A DNA stretch of 34,394 bases from an uncultured Lachnospiraceae bacterium (GTDB taxonomy: Bacteria; Bacillota; Clostridia; Lachnospirales; Lachnospiraceae): assembly GCA_910585655.1 (NCBI GenBank), contig CAJUFW010000003.1, positions 7,006-41,399 of the forward strand, given 5' to 3'. This document shows, piece after piece, positions 23,445-32,425 of the stretch (positions are counted from its first letter, which is position 1; every line of letters begins with the position of its first letter). Under the pieces are notes generated by a model, which made no database searches, was not told the origin of the DNA, and saw only the letters and a list, made by a program, of their open reading frames with translations. The position numbers and the translations under genes were made by a program.

Positions 23445-24320
23445 TTACTTTTTAGAGGAATCCCCTGTTGTACCGGAACCTTCTGTTTCGCCAGAACCAG
23501 GCTTTTCTGTACCCTCGGTTCCTCCTGTGCCGGAATCACCTTCTGTACCGCTTCCGTCAGAACTTCCTTCAGAGGAATCTGTTACTACCAGCAAGAAATT
23601 CCCTGTACTGGTCGTATTATAGCTGTCGTTAAAGACAACCATCGGCGTATAGCTGCCTACTTTCAGTTCTTCTAAGGCTTTGGCGGCTATTGTCACCGTG
23701 CCGTCCTCGTCTATGCTGACGTATTCTGCCGGAATAACCTCTTCGTCTATCACAACTGCGATAGCTGTTGCTTTCCCCTGCTCCTTACCCATATTTACTT
23801 TAAAGGTAACATCCGCCGGGTTTGCAAGATCATACGCAGCATTGGAAGTCTCTACCTTCGGCATATAATTTTCTTTTAAATAATTGTAATCGATGATAGA
23901 TACCAGATCGTCCATCGGATACAACTCGCCTTTTACGGAAAGATAAGCCTGACCGCCTTTCATCGTCACATAGTCTACCTGACCGCTGATCGTCTTGGTC
24001 TCTCCACTGCCTACCTTGGTATTTAAAATAACTTCCTGACCAACCAGATTTAACGCCTGCGAATTGGTCATTACCTGGCTCATCTTCTGCATCTCCTCTA
24101 AGGAAGAGAAGGAAGCGAGCTGGGAAATCCACTCGGTATCGCTTGTCGGCTCTAACGGATCCTGATTTTCCATCTGGCAGACCAAAAGCTGTAAAAAGGC
24201 ATCCTTTCCCAACGCATTCATTTCCTCTGCTGTCTTGGGTTTGTTCAGCTTATCGTTCTGCTCTAAAATACCGTCTATTACCGAGGCGACTGGTCCCATT
24301 GTCGTTTTTGTAGCACTCAT
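23445..24320 (-). CDS. flgD: Hook cap protein FlgD with a low-complexity tail
   Basis: 291 residues. The N-terminal FlgD core (KDAFLQLLVCQMENQDPLEP) is clear, followed by FlgD Ig-like/tudor-type beta domains (about 95-245). FlgD caps the growing hook and is needed to polymerise FlgE. The last 42 residues (about 250-291) are almost only Ser, Gly, Thr, Glu and a few Lys/Asp, a tail absent from short Firmicutes FlgD such as the 140-residue B. subtilis protein. It follows fliK by 22 bases. Confidence 0.94.
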   Translation of the reverse strand: MSATKTTMGPVASVIDGILEQNDKLNKPKTAEEMNALGKDAFLQLLVCQMENQDPLEPTSDTEWISQLASFSSLEEMQKMSQVMTNSQALNLVGQEVILNTKVGSGETKTISGQVDYVTMKGGQAYLSVKGELYPMDDLVSIIDYNYLKENYMPKVETSNAAYDLANPADVTFKVNMGKEQGKATAIAVVIDEEVIPAEYVSIDEDGTVTIAAKALEELKVGSYTPMVVFNDSYNTTSTGNFLLVVTDSSEGSSDGSGTEGDSGTGGTEGTEKPGSGETEGSGTTGDSSKK

Positions 24321-24342
24321 GCCCTCACTCCTTTCTGTCTGA

Positions 24343-25830
24343 TTATGCGCTGTAGTCCACCCGCACTCCGCTTATTTCCATGTTCTGCGCTTCTAGCAAA
24401 GACATCTCGGTCGGAGAAAGCTCTTCCATTCCTGCCGTCTCCTCTGCCGGATCAATCGCAGCTCCATAGTCAAAACGCTTGTTCCGACGAGAAGAACCAT
24501 TTCCGTCCTCCTTTGTCTGACCGCTGCCCTGGCTTTCTTCACCAAAAGCAAATTCAGATACGTTAACCTCTACGGACTCTACTTTAAGACCCTGATCCTC
24601 AAACGTCTGCCTTAACGTCACCAACTGGCTCTCCAACGCCTGCTTTGCTTCTTCACTCTGTACGGTAAACTGAGCCGTCATCACACCCTCTTTTGCCAGT
24701 ACGGATACATGAACCCGCCCCAATGTTTCCGGATGCAGCATGAAATCCATGCTCGTCACTTCCTGACTGATACCGACCCGAATCTGATTCATTACCTGAT
24801 CCAAAATCTCGGTCTGCGTCACCCTTACGTTGGCGTCAAGTGCTTCTACTGCATTGCCCAAAGCCTCGTGCATTTGATTTAGAAAAACATTTGCCAAGGA
24901 TTCCTGGCCGTTCTCTCCGGCTCTGACACTTTGCCGTTCATTACTCTGCACATCTGATCTGGACGCCGTTTGCGTATCTGCGTCTGTCTCCTGACCTTCT
25001 GCTCCGGTTCCTTCTACACCCTCAGAAGGCTCCGCTTTATAGAGCAACAATTCCGGCTCACCAGCCTCATCCTGCATAAAATCAGCTTCTAAAGGAGCGT
25101 CCATCTGCCCCAGTTCGCCGGATAATTCCATCTGCTGCAAATCCTCGACCGCCGTCTCGTTTGCTGCCAGCAGCTCCGCCAGTCTGGCTTGGATTTCATT
25201 CCATTCTGCCAGCGCCTCTCCGTTTGTCAAAAAACCGGCAGGATCGGAAAGCCCGTTTAAGTCAAGTACCATTTGCTTTAGATTGTCAGGGTTTAACATA
25301 TCCGATAAGGACATACCATGCTCCTGCATCCAATCCTGTATGGCACCTGGATCAACGGCAACAACATCTTTGGCAATCCCGTTTAAAAACTCTAAAACAG
25401 AAGTGACCAACGCCTCCATCGCTTCTTCCTGCGACGCCTCGTCTATTCCTTCTGTTGCATCGGAAACACCTTGTTCCTCCTGCACCTGTTCTGGCTTTTG
25501 ACCAGGCTCTTCAACGGTATTCTGTTTGGTCACGGAATCAGAACTACTTTCTGCCTTTTTTGTCCCGTTCTCCGTCGGATTTTCCTGACTGCGCTCTGCA
25601 CTCCGGTTTTCTGTACGGCTTTTTGTCTGGTTTCTTGCCGTTTGGCTGCTTCCTATTGCAGAGAGATCGCTTCGGCGACTGGCTCCGTCCGCTTTTCGGG
25701 TAATACTTCCCATACCCGGGCTTAAAAAGCTTTCAAAATCCATGCCTGAGGAATCTGCTTTCTTATCCTTTCCGGCAGACGGAAGCATAAAATCAGTACC
25801 GATGCCACCGTTTCTTACATTCTGCGTCAT
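24343..25830 (-). CDS. fliK: Flagellar hook-length control protein FliK
   Basis: 495 residues. The long N-terminal part is disordered in style, rich in Ser/Gln/Glu/Asn, as expected for the molecular ruler. The conserved C-terminal flg_hook domain (about 335-435) contains MDFMLHPETLGRVHVSV and the following AQFTVQSEEAKQALESQL. It interacts with FlhB to stop hook growth. It is the first gene after a near-perfect SigD-type promoter, with a repeated GGAGGAGGAG ribosome site before the ATG. Confidence 0.93.
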   Translation of the reverse strand: MTQNVRNGGIGTDFMLPSAGKDKKADSSGMDFESFLSPGMGSITRKADGASRRSDLSAIGSSQTARNQTKSRTENRSAERSQENPTENGTKKAESSSDSVTKQNTVEEPGQKPEQVQEEQGVSDATEGIDEASQEEAMEALVTSVLEFLNGIAKDVVAVDPGAIQDWMQEHGMSLSDMLNPDNLKQMVLDLNGLSDPAGFLTNGEALAEWNEIQARLAELLAANETAVEDLQQMELSGELGQMDAPLEADFMQDEAGEPELLLYKAEPSEGVEGTGAEGQETDADTQTASRSDVQSNERQSVRAGENGQESLANVFLNQMHEALGNAVEALDANVRVTQTEILDQVMNQIRVGISQEVTSMDFMLHPETLGRVHVSVLAKEGVMTAQFTVQSEEAKQALESQLVTLRQTFEDQGLKVESVEVNVSEFAFGEESQGSGQTKEDGNGSSRRNKRFDYGAAIDPAEETAGMEELSPTEMSLLEAQNMEISGVRVDYSA

Positions 25831-25934
25831 TCTCCTCCTCCTTTCTTATTTGAACTATCAGCTTTTTACAAGCTGTATCTATCAGAAAAACCCTTTTATA
25901 AAAAGACATAAAAGTAGTTATCTGAACAACATCT

Positions 25935-25961
25935 ATATCGGCGTATTTTTCCGGCTTCTTA
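25935..25961 (-). promoter_or_regulatory. SigD-type internal promoter upstream of fliK
   Basis: On the minus strand TAAG (25958-25961), 15 bases, then GCCGATAT (25935-25942). This matches the B. subtilis SigD consensus TAAA-N15-GCCGATAT at 11 of 12 fixed positions with the exact spacer. It begins 6 bases after the stop of the ylxF-like gene, in a 136-base gap, about 100 bases before the fliK start. Confidence 0.7.
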
Positions 25962-25966
25962 ACCGA

Positions 25967-26731
25967 CTAATACAAATTCATAATAGATATTTTCTTTGTC
26001 ACCTTCGCCGCCATATCCGGATCCATTTCTGCCAGAATCGCTCCTGCTTCTTTGGTTTTCATATTTAATAAAATTCGCGCCACCAAATCCAAATCTCCGG
26101 TCATACCGCCTAAAATCTCCGCTGCATCTGCCGGCTCCATCGCCTTAAACATAGCCGCCTGATCCTTTAATCTGGTATTAAGCTGTACTTGCTGAATCAC
26201 CTGTCTGTAAATCTCCTCGGCGTTTTCCGGGTTGATCTCCTCGTAATATTTTTTATACTCTTCGATATCCGGAGCCTGCTCTGCATAGACGACGTTGCGG
26301 TCAAACTCAAATACCCGCTGCTCGAAAGCCAACTGGTTTTCCTCAAACTCCCGCAGCCTTGCCACCTCTGCCTCTAGTTCCGCCACATAGTCGGCGTTGC
26401 TTGCTCCCTCGTCGGTCATCTGCGCAATCTGCGCTTCCAGCTCCTCAATTCGCCGCATTGCTTCTGATAAGTTCCGGTACGGATAATTGTATTCGTCGGA
26501 AAGCTGCTCGTCGGAAACTTCCGGCAAAATCATATTGACAATCGGTACATCTCTTAAAATAGGACGAAGGACGCTGCTTCCGAAACCACCTACGTCAAAT
26601 TTAATCAGCAAAACAAAAATTGCCAGCCAGATAAAGATGATCAAAAAGGCAAACAACGTAGTCATCACCCCGCCTACGGCGCCCTCCTTCTCCTCCGTCT
26701 GCTCGCCGTTGTCCTTATTTTTCTTCGCCAT
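25967..26731 (-). CDS. ylxF: MotE/YlxF-like membrane protein (MgtE N-domain-type C-terminus)
   Basis: 254 residues. One transmembrane helix at about 23-44 is followed by a coiled coil (about 85-125) and a C-terminal helical repeat resembling the MgtE intracellular N domain (EPADAAEILGGMTGDLDLVARIL, then KEAGAILAEMDPDMAAKVTKKI). Position between fliJ and fliK matches B. subtilis ylxF; relatives such as MotE act as chaperones of periplasmic motor proteins. The ATG at 26731 overlaps the 3' end of fliJ by 17 bases and has a GGAGGGG site. Confidence 0.88.
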   Translation of the reverse strand: MAKKNKDNGEQTEEKEGAVGGVMTTLFAFLIIFIWLAIFVLLIKFDVGGFGSSVLRPILRDVPIVNMILPEVSDEQLSDEYNYPYRNLSEAMRRIEELEAQIAQMTDEGASNADYVAELEAEVARLREFEENQLAFEQRVFEFDRNVVYAEQAPDIEEYKKYYEEINPENAEEIYRQVIQQVQLNTRLKDQAAMFKAMEPADAAEILGGMTGDLDLVARILLNMKTKEAGAILAEMDPDMAAKVTKKISIMNLY

Positions 26732-27206
26732 GTCCAGCCCCTCCTTCTATTCCTTCATCAGACGGCATACCGGCTCCATGTTGATATGCTACCAGCTCGT
26801 CAATGCTCTTCCTTTCCGCCTGCTCTTCTTCTCTTTTAAATAACTCAAACGCATTTTCCCGCATCTTTTCCTGCATCTTACGTTCCTTCATCGCTTCTGC
26901 CAGGCGGAGTCTTTCTCTCTCTAGCTCCTCCTCACATTTGCGGATGTTCTTTTCCTGTTCTATCATATGCCACTGAAGCGCCGCTATCCCATCCTGAAGC
27001 CGGATAATTTCCATCACATTCAGGGAATCGGTCAGCTCTCCTTTTAAAACCTGTTCATATCCCTCTTTTTTTCCTTCTAACTGAGCCATCCGCTCGTTCT
27101 CCCGATCGAGCGCCGCCCTTGCCTGAGCGAATACCAGCTTTTCCTGATCCTCCAGCTTCCTTTTCAGATTCAGGATATTCTGCATCCGATACCGGAATAC
27201 TGCCAT
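26715..27206 (-). CDS. fliJ: Flagellar export chaperone/stalk protein FliJ
   Basis: 163 residues, nearly all long charged helix (FRYRMQNILNLKRKLEDQEK at the N-terminus), the expected coiled-coil hairpin that inserts into the FliI hexamer and binds FlhA. It follows fliI by 11 bases and overlaps the next gene. The C-terminal 20 residues (AGMPSDEGIEGGAGHGEEK) are Gly-rich and probably unstructured. Confidence 0.92.
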   Translation of the reverse strand: MAVFRYRMQNILNLKRKLEDQEKLVFAQARAALDRENERMAQLEGKKEGYEQVLKGELTDSLNVMEIIRLQDGIAALQWHMIEQEKNIRKCEEELERERLRLAEAMKERKMQEKMRENAFELFKREEEQAERKSIDELVAYQHGAGMPSDEGIEGGAGHGEEK

Positions 27207-27217
27207 CCCTCTTCACC

Positions 27218-28534
27218 TCACGCTTCCTCTGGAAAAATCTGTTCCATCCGCGCTAATATCTCTTCAAACGCTATCTTTTCTTCTGTTTCCTGGAGCAGGA
27301 ATCCATTGACCTCCTCCATCTTCTCAATTGCATAGTCAATTTCCTTACTGGAACCGCTTTTATAAGCCCCGATATGGATCAAATCCTCCGCCTCGGCATA
27401 GGTCGCCATCACTTCTTTCATTTTACCTGCCATCTTTTTATGTTCTTTGTCTGCTATCGCAGACATGACACGGGAAATACTCTGCAGCACGTCGATCGCC
27501 GGATAATGGTTTTTTTGCGCCAGGCTCCGCGATAACACAATATGCCCGTCTAAAATTCCTCTGGCGGTATCGGTAATCGGTTCATTAAAGTCGTCTCCGT
27601 CTACCAACACCGTATAGAGACCGGTAATCGAGCCTTCCGCCGTATTGCCCGCCCGCTCTAACAGCTTTGGCATCTCGGAATACACACTGGGCGGATAGCC
27701 TCTTGTAACCGGCGGTTCTCCACTTGCCAATCCAATCTCTCTTTGCGCCATGGAAAAACGGGTAAGGGAATCCATCATCAGCAATACGTCGCGCCCTTGA
27801 TCTCTGAAATATTCCGCAATCGCCGTAGCGGTTTTCGCCGCTTTTTTCCGTACTAAAGCCGGCTGGTCAGAAGTAGCGACTACCACTACAGAGCGTTTCA
27901 TTCCCTCTTCTCCCAAATCCCGTTCGATAAACTCTCTGACCTCTCTACCACGCTCTCCGATAAGGGCAATCACATTGACATCTGCTTTGGTATTCCGGGC
28001 AAACATTCCAAGCAACGTACTTTTTCCGACGCCGCTTCCTGCAAAAATCCCGATTCTCTGTCCCTTTCCGACCGTAATCAGACCGTCTACTGCTTTGACT
28101 CCTAACGGAAGCACCTCTGTGATAATTTTACGCGTCATCGGGTCAGGCGGCATAGCCTCTGCCGGATAGGTCTTTTGGCTCTCATAGCGAAGCGCCGGAT
28201 TTAACGGCTGTCCCAGTCCGTTTAATACCATCCCCAGCATCGTTTCTCCGACAGGAATACGAAAAGGGGCTCCTGTAGACTCTACCAGGCTCCCCACCCC
28301 AATTCCTTCCACACTTCCATACGGCATGAGCAGCATCCGATCATCCCGGAAGCCTACTACCTCCGCATAAATTCCTTCGCTACGGTCCCCCGAATAAATC
28401 AGACACAAATCATTTAAGCTTGCATTTGGACCAATAGACTCAATCGTCAGCCCTACCAGCTTGACTACCCGTCCAAACTCTTTTACCAGGGGAAGCCCTA
28501 ATAAGCTATAATATTTTTCCATCTTTACCGGCAT
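27218..28534 (-). CDS. fliI: Flagellar export ATPase FliI
   Basis: 438 residues, the usual length. Walker A AGSGVGKST is at 165-173, followed by LIGERGREVREF, Walker B VLLMMDSLTRF and GEPPVTRGYPPSVY, all typical of FliI/SctN/F1-beta-like ATPases. The hexamer powers and unfolds export substrates, with FliH as regulator and FliJ as stalk, encoded on either side. GGGAG precedes the ATG. Confidence 0.97.
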   Translation of the reverse strand: MPVKMEKYYSLLGLPLVKEFGRVVKLVGLTIESIGPNASLNDLCLIYSGDRSEGIYAEVVGFRDDRMLLMPYGSVEGIGVGSLVESTGAPFRIPVGETMLGMVLNGLGQPLNPALRYESQKTYPAEAMPPDPMTRKIITEVLPLGVKAVDGLITVGKGQRIGIFAGSGVGKSTLLGMFARNTKADVNVIALIGERGREVREFIERDLGEEGMKRSVVVVATSDQPALVRKKAAKTATAIAEYFRDQGRDVLLMMDSLTRFSMAQREIGLASGEPPVTRGYPPSVYSEMPKLLERAGNTAEGSITGLYTVLVDGDDFNEPITDTARGILDGHIVLSRSLAQKNHYPAIDVLQSISRVMSAIADKEHKKMAGKMKEVMATYAEAEDLIHIGAYKSGSSKEIDYAIEKMEEVNGFLLQETEEKIAFEEILARMEQIFPEEA

Positions 28535-28557
28535 CCGACATTCTCCCTGTCTGTTAT

Positions 28558-29370
28558 CTATTTTTCTCCCAATAAACGAAGATTTTCCTTGAGGATCTCA
28601 AGCCCCGTCCCAATCCCGGAAGCTATTACGCAGTTTTCCGTCTCCAACCGACATTCTCCGGCATCCAGACTGCTGTCTGAGAGGATCTCCAGGCTGGCGC
28701 GGTTGCTGACCATCGCCCGCAGCTCCTCCTCCTGCGCCTGCGCTTCCTCTAAGCTTTCTTTCGGCACATGCAGGATATACATTTTGGCAGACTCTGTATT
28801 CCTTACTGCCTCTTTCATCAAATATCCGACTACTGGACGGGTTCCCTCCATCAGATGCCCTGTCAATTTTTCTACATAACGGATCACCAAATCCGAAAAC
28901 AAAGGCTCCAGCGCGTCGATTTGCTGTTCATATTCCTGCTTACAACGCTCCTTTTGCTGCAATAAATCCTGCTCCAGCGTTCGGATATGCGCCATAGCGT
29001 CTTCCAAACCCCGCTTAAAGCCCTCCTCCTTCGCCGCTTCTAAAATAGAATTTTTCTGAATTTTGGCTTCCTTTAACGCCTGCTCTTTGATACGGCGCTC
29101 TTCTTCTCTAGCCTCTTCTAAAATCACGGCGGCTTGTTCCTTAATCGCCTGCTCCACCTCCAGAGGAATCAGGCTTACTTCCTCTATAGGAAGTCCTTCC
29201 AACTCGACGCCCTCTTCTCTTCCCGCCTCTAACGACTTCTGCAGCCCGGAAAAAAAGAGATTCGCCCTGGGATTTGAGTCAATAACAAACTTTTCTATAT
29301 TGACTGGCATAGCCATCTGCTGCCCTGCCTGAAAGCGGGCAGCCTTAATAATATTAGACAACGATCTCAT
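28558..29370 (-). CDS. fliH: Flagellar assembly protein FliH
   Basis: 270 residues from the ATG at 29370. The frame is open further to 29433, but MRSLSNIIKAARF is the typical FliH/YscL start and GGAGG lies just before it (very short spacing). The gene overlaps the end of fliG by 17 bases. A long charged central helix (about 75-160) leads to a C-terminal domain (LFSDLVIRYVEKLTGHLM, then DSSLDAGECRLET) that binds FliI. FliH holds FliI at the C-ring and regulates its ATPase. Confidence 0.93.
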   Translation of the reverse strand: MRSLSNIIKAARFQAGQQMAMPVNIEKFVIDSNPRANLFFSGLQKSLEAGREEGVELEGLPIEEVSLIPLEVEQAIKEQAAVILEEAREEERRIKEQALKEAKIQKNSILEAAKEEGFKRGLEDAMAHIRTLEQDLLQQKERCKQEYEQQIDALEPLFSDLVIRYVEKLTGHLMEGTRPVVGYLMKEAVRNTESAKMYILHVPKESLEEAQAQEEELRAMVSNRASLEILSDSSLDAGECRLETENCVIASGIGTGLEILKENLRLLGEK

Positions 29371-30367
29371 CTCCTCCGCCGCGGGCAATAATAATCTCTG
29401 CAGAATCCTCCAGCTTACGGATAATGTTGACAATCTTCTGCTGTGCTTCCTCTACATCCTTCAAACGAACAGGTCCCATAAATTCCATATCCTCGCGGAT
29501 CATCGTCGCCAGACGCTTCGAGAGGTTGTTGAATATTGCTTCCTGTACGTTTTCGTTTGCATTCTTTAAGGCGACTGCCAGGTCGTTGTTATCCACCTCA
29601 CGCAGCACACGCTGGATAGACTTGTCGTCGAGCGACAAAATATCCTCGAACACAAACATCTTTTTGCGGATTTCGTCTGCCAATTCCGGCTCCTCGATTT
29701 CGAGCGTTTCTAAAATATGACGCTCGGTGCCTCGGTCTACGGTATTTAAAATCTCTACAATCGAATCCACGCCGCCGACAATCGTATAATCCTGATTTAC
29801 CAAAGCATTTAACTTTCGTTCCAATACATTCTCCACCTCCTGGATCACATCCGGTGAAGTCCGATCCATCATCGCGATACGTTTTGCCACATCTGCCTGC
29901 TTATCCGGCGGCAACGCCGAGATCACGGCAGCCGACTGAGAGGTCGGCAAATAGGACAAAATCAAAGCGATCGTCTGTGGATGCTCATCCTGGATAAAGT
30001 TTAATAACTGCCCGGCATCGGTTTTCCGTACAAACTCAAACGGACGTACCTGAAGCGACGCCGTCAGCTTGCCGATAACACTTTGCGCCTTTTCGCTTCC
30101 CAACGCCTTTTCCAACAGCTCTTTTGCATACGTAATGCCGCCTTCGGAAATATACTGCTGCGCCAGACATACCTCATAGAACTCATTTAGCACCTCGTCC
30201 TTCATCTCCGGTGCAATGCTTCTGGTATTGGCAATCTCTAACGTGAGCTGTTCGATTTCTTCTTCTTTTAGATGCTTGAAAATTTCAGCCGATTTTTCTG
30301 GTCCTAACACAATCAGCAAAATCGCCGACTTTTCCACGCCTGTCATTTCACTGTATGGCTTTGCCAT
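29354..30367 (-). CDS. fliG: Flagellar motor switch protein FliG
   Basis: 337 residues with all three FliG domains. The N-terminal domain binds FliF, the EHPQ motif at 128-131 (FIQDEHPQTIALILSYL) lies in the middle domain that binds FliM, and the C-terminal domain contains the charged torque helix (DDKSIQRVLREVDNNDLAVAL). It follows fliF by 6 bases. The 3' end overlaps fliH. Confidence 0.97.
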   Translation of the reverse strand: MAKPYSEMTGVEKSAILLIVLGPEKSAEIFKHLKEEEIEQLTLEIANTRSIAPEMKDEVLNEFYEVCLAQQYISEGGITYAKELLEKALGSEKAQSVIGKLTASLQVRPFEFVRKTDAGQLLNFIQDEHPQTIALILSYLPTSQSAAVISALPPDKQADVAKRIAMMDRTSPDVIQEVENVLERKLNALVNQDYTIVGGVDSIVEILNTVDRGTERHILETLEIEEPELADEIRKKMFVFEDILSLDDKSIQRVLREVDNNDLAVALKNANENVQEAIFNNLSKRLATMIREDMEFMGPVRLKDVEEAQQKIVNIIRKLEDSAEIIIARGGGDEIVV

Positions 30368-30373
30368 CTGTCT

Positions 30374-31978
30374 TTACCCCCAATCATCCGTCAGCCAGTT
30401 CCGAAGAAGCTGTGCCACTGCTTCCGGATTCTCGTCTACAAACTTCTCTATCGTCCTTCTTGTCTCAGACTTCTCGCTGAACTCGATATCCTCCAAGGAC
30501 TGGTTCTCCTTTGTTGTCGCCAAAAGCTGCTCGACAGAAAGTTCCGGCTCCATCTCGGTTACTTCTACCGGAGCAGAACCACGGAATACAACGAAAATCA
30601 ACAGAGCGACAATTAAAACCGTCAGAATGATCATCAGGTAATTCGACCAGCCCCAGCCACTCTTTACTTCTGCCTGGAAGATTGGCACTTCCCATGCCAG
30701 AATCTGAATGTTGGCGGCGTCCAACCCGGTAGATTTTGCCACCAGGTTATAGACCTCCTCGGAAACTTCTAACGCTGTTGCATTATCGTTTGCCAGTACA
30801 TAATCCTCCCAGGTAGTCTCCTCTAACAGCCCCTGCCGTTTCAAATCCTCCTGCTTGTAAGTCCGGTAGGATATCAAATTAATCGCTATGGAGGAATCTG
30901 CCGCACGCAGTGTCCCCATCGCTTTGATAAGATTTGTAACACGTTTATTCGGAAGATATTTATTGTTGGTAATATTGACGGTAGAACCGTTGGCGGCGTC
31001 CTCTTCGATCATATAGTCCGCCTCGTCGTTTGAAGAAGTACCTGGTGTCCCGCCGACTCCCGCCGTATTGATTGCTTTATAAAGATAATCCTCACTCAAA
31101 TATCCCTGGTCGTTTCCTTCTGCTACGGTGTACTCCTCAAAGCACTCCGTCATCTGATCCATATCAAATACCAGGTTCGGCACGATCTTGGCATCGTCGT
31201 AAGCCGGGATCTTCATCAGAAGCTGGTAAAGCGCTTCTACCTTTAAATTTGACAGCTCCTGCTGATATTCCAGAGTAGAATTGACCGTGCCAGCCAGCAA
31301 ATCCTCGGTCTGGGAAAAGAGCAGATTTCCGTGATGATCGGAAATCGTAACACTGTTGGTCGTTTTATTTCCTACCGCTCCGGCTACAATATTGGCAATC
31401 GTTTTAGCCATTTCCGGGCGGAAGCCGTCCCCTATCGTTAAAATAACACTGACGCTTGTTTCTTCCGTCGATTCAAAAATAGAATTTCCGTCCGTCGGCG
31501 GAGTGATGGAGACCGTAGCGTCTTCTATGTTTTCCATTTTTAAGAGGGAATTTCGCAACCAATCCTGCTTATATATATTAGCCTTTAGCTTTTTTTCACT
31601 CTCTGTTGTCGTAAAGCCATTGTCAAACAGCTCATCTAACGTCATACCGATAGACGGAATATTATTTTCTGCCAACTGGAGTAGCGCATCTGTATATTTT
31701 TTAGAATCTACATAAATAATCAGACCGTCGCGGGAAGTCTTATGGCGAATCCCTGCGGCGTCTAAAGAATTGATAATACTGCTAGATTCCGCAGCGCTGG
31801 AGGTTTGAATCAATTCCTCCATTTTAGGGCGGGAAAGGAAATAAACCACCCCCACCAAAATCAGAAATACCGCTGCTGTGATACACACAATCAGCGTTTT
31901 CTGCTTACTGTTATATTTATTCCAAAATTCCAGCAGCTTTGCCGGAATCTGCTTTAACCTCTCTACTATTGCATTCAT
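30374..31978 (-). CDS. fliF: Flagellar MS-ring protein FliF
   Basis: 534 residues. Transmembrane segments lie at about 28-48 and near 447-466, with the periplasmic ring-building motifs between (TVSITPPTDGNSIFESTEETSVSV, VTISDHHGNLL). The cytoplasmic C-terminal tail (RRTIEKFVDENPEAVAQLLRNWL) is the FliG-binding peptide. FliF starts basal-body assembly. It begins 71 bases after fliE. Confidence 0.97.
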   Translation of the reverse strand: MNAIVERLKQIPAKLLEFWNKYNSKQKTLIVCITAAVFLILVGVVYFLSRPKMEELIQTSSAAESSSIINSLDAAGIRHKTSRDGLIIYVDSKKYTDALLQLAENNIPSIGMTLDELFDNGFTTTESEKKLKANIYKQDWLRNSLLKMENIEDATVSITPPTDGNSIFESTEETSVSVILTIGDGFRPEMAKTIANIVAGAVGNKTTNSVTISDHHGNLLFSQTEDLLAGTVNSTLEYQQELSNLKVEALYQLLMKIPAYDDAKIVPNLVFDMDQMTECFEEYTVAEGNDQGYLSEDYLYKAINTAGVGGTPGTSSNDEADYMIEEDAANGSTVNITNNKYLPNKRVTNLIKAMGTLRAADSSIAINLISYRTYKQEDLKRQGLLEETTWEDYVLANDNATALEVSEEVYNLVAKSTGLDAANIQILAWEVPIFQAEVKSGWGWSNYLMIILTVLIVALLIFVVFRGSAPVEVTEMEPELSVEQLLATTKENQSLEDIEFSEKSETRRTIEKFVDENPEAVAQLLRNWLTDDWG

Positions 31979-32049
31979 CTTTCCGACGTCTCCCTTTGCT
32001 TAGAAACTAACACAGACGAACCTTTTTCTGCATTTGTTTCCTGTCCTTG

Positions 32050-32379
32050 CTAAAACTGAAGATTCATAATCTCCTTATAGGCGTCTACCACGCTCTTGCG
32101 TACTGCCACGGTATACTGCAAGGACATATTTGCCTTCCACTGAGCCGTCAGAAGGTCGTGCATGTTGTCCGTATAGCCCATAGCAAAGTTCATTGCCTCC
32201 TCTTGAGCCATATTGGTCAAGGAATTTGTCTCTCTTACCATATTGAAGGCAGAACGAAACAGATTTTCAAAACTGTCTGTCTGTGTGGTTCTCGTCTGCG
32301 CACCCTTTGCCACGGTATCTACAACGTCCTGGTACTGCTTTATCTGCATGCCATTGCCGATTGCTGATATGTAATCCAT
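32050..32379 (-). CDS. fliE: Flagellar hook-basal body protein FliE
   Basis: 109 residues, the usual size. The C-terminal half (LTNMAQEEAMNFAMGYTDNM, then MSLQYTVAVRKSVVDAYKEIMNLQ) is the conserved FliE signature. FliE joins the MS ring to the proximal rod. It follows flgC in the standard flgB-flgC-fliE order. Confidence 0.95.
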   Translation of the reverse strand: MDYISAIGNGMQIKQYQDVVDTVAKGAQTRTTQTDSFENLFRSAFNMVRETNSLTNMAQEEAMNFAMGYTDNMHDLLTAQWKANMSLQYTVAVRKSVVDAYKEIMNLQF

Positions 32380-32425
32380 GTTTTAACCTACTTTCTTTCT
32401 ATCATAATTTTGGGAAATAACGTTT

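Noticed and set aside
25859-25875. Short inverted repeat cagctt / aagctg in the leader before fliK
   Set aside because: Only 6 pairs and no T-run after it; too weak to call a terminator or operator.
28558-29433. Longer 291-residue version of FliH
   Set aside because: The extra 21 residues lie wholly within fliG and do not resemble FliH; the ATG at 29370 gives the usual N-terminus.
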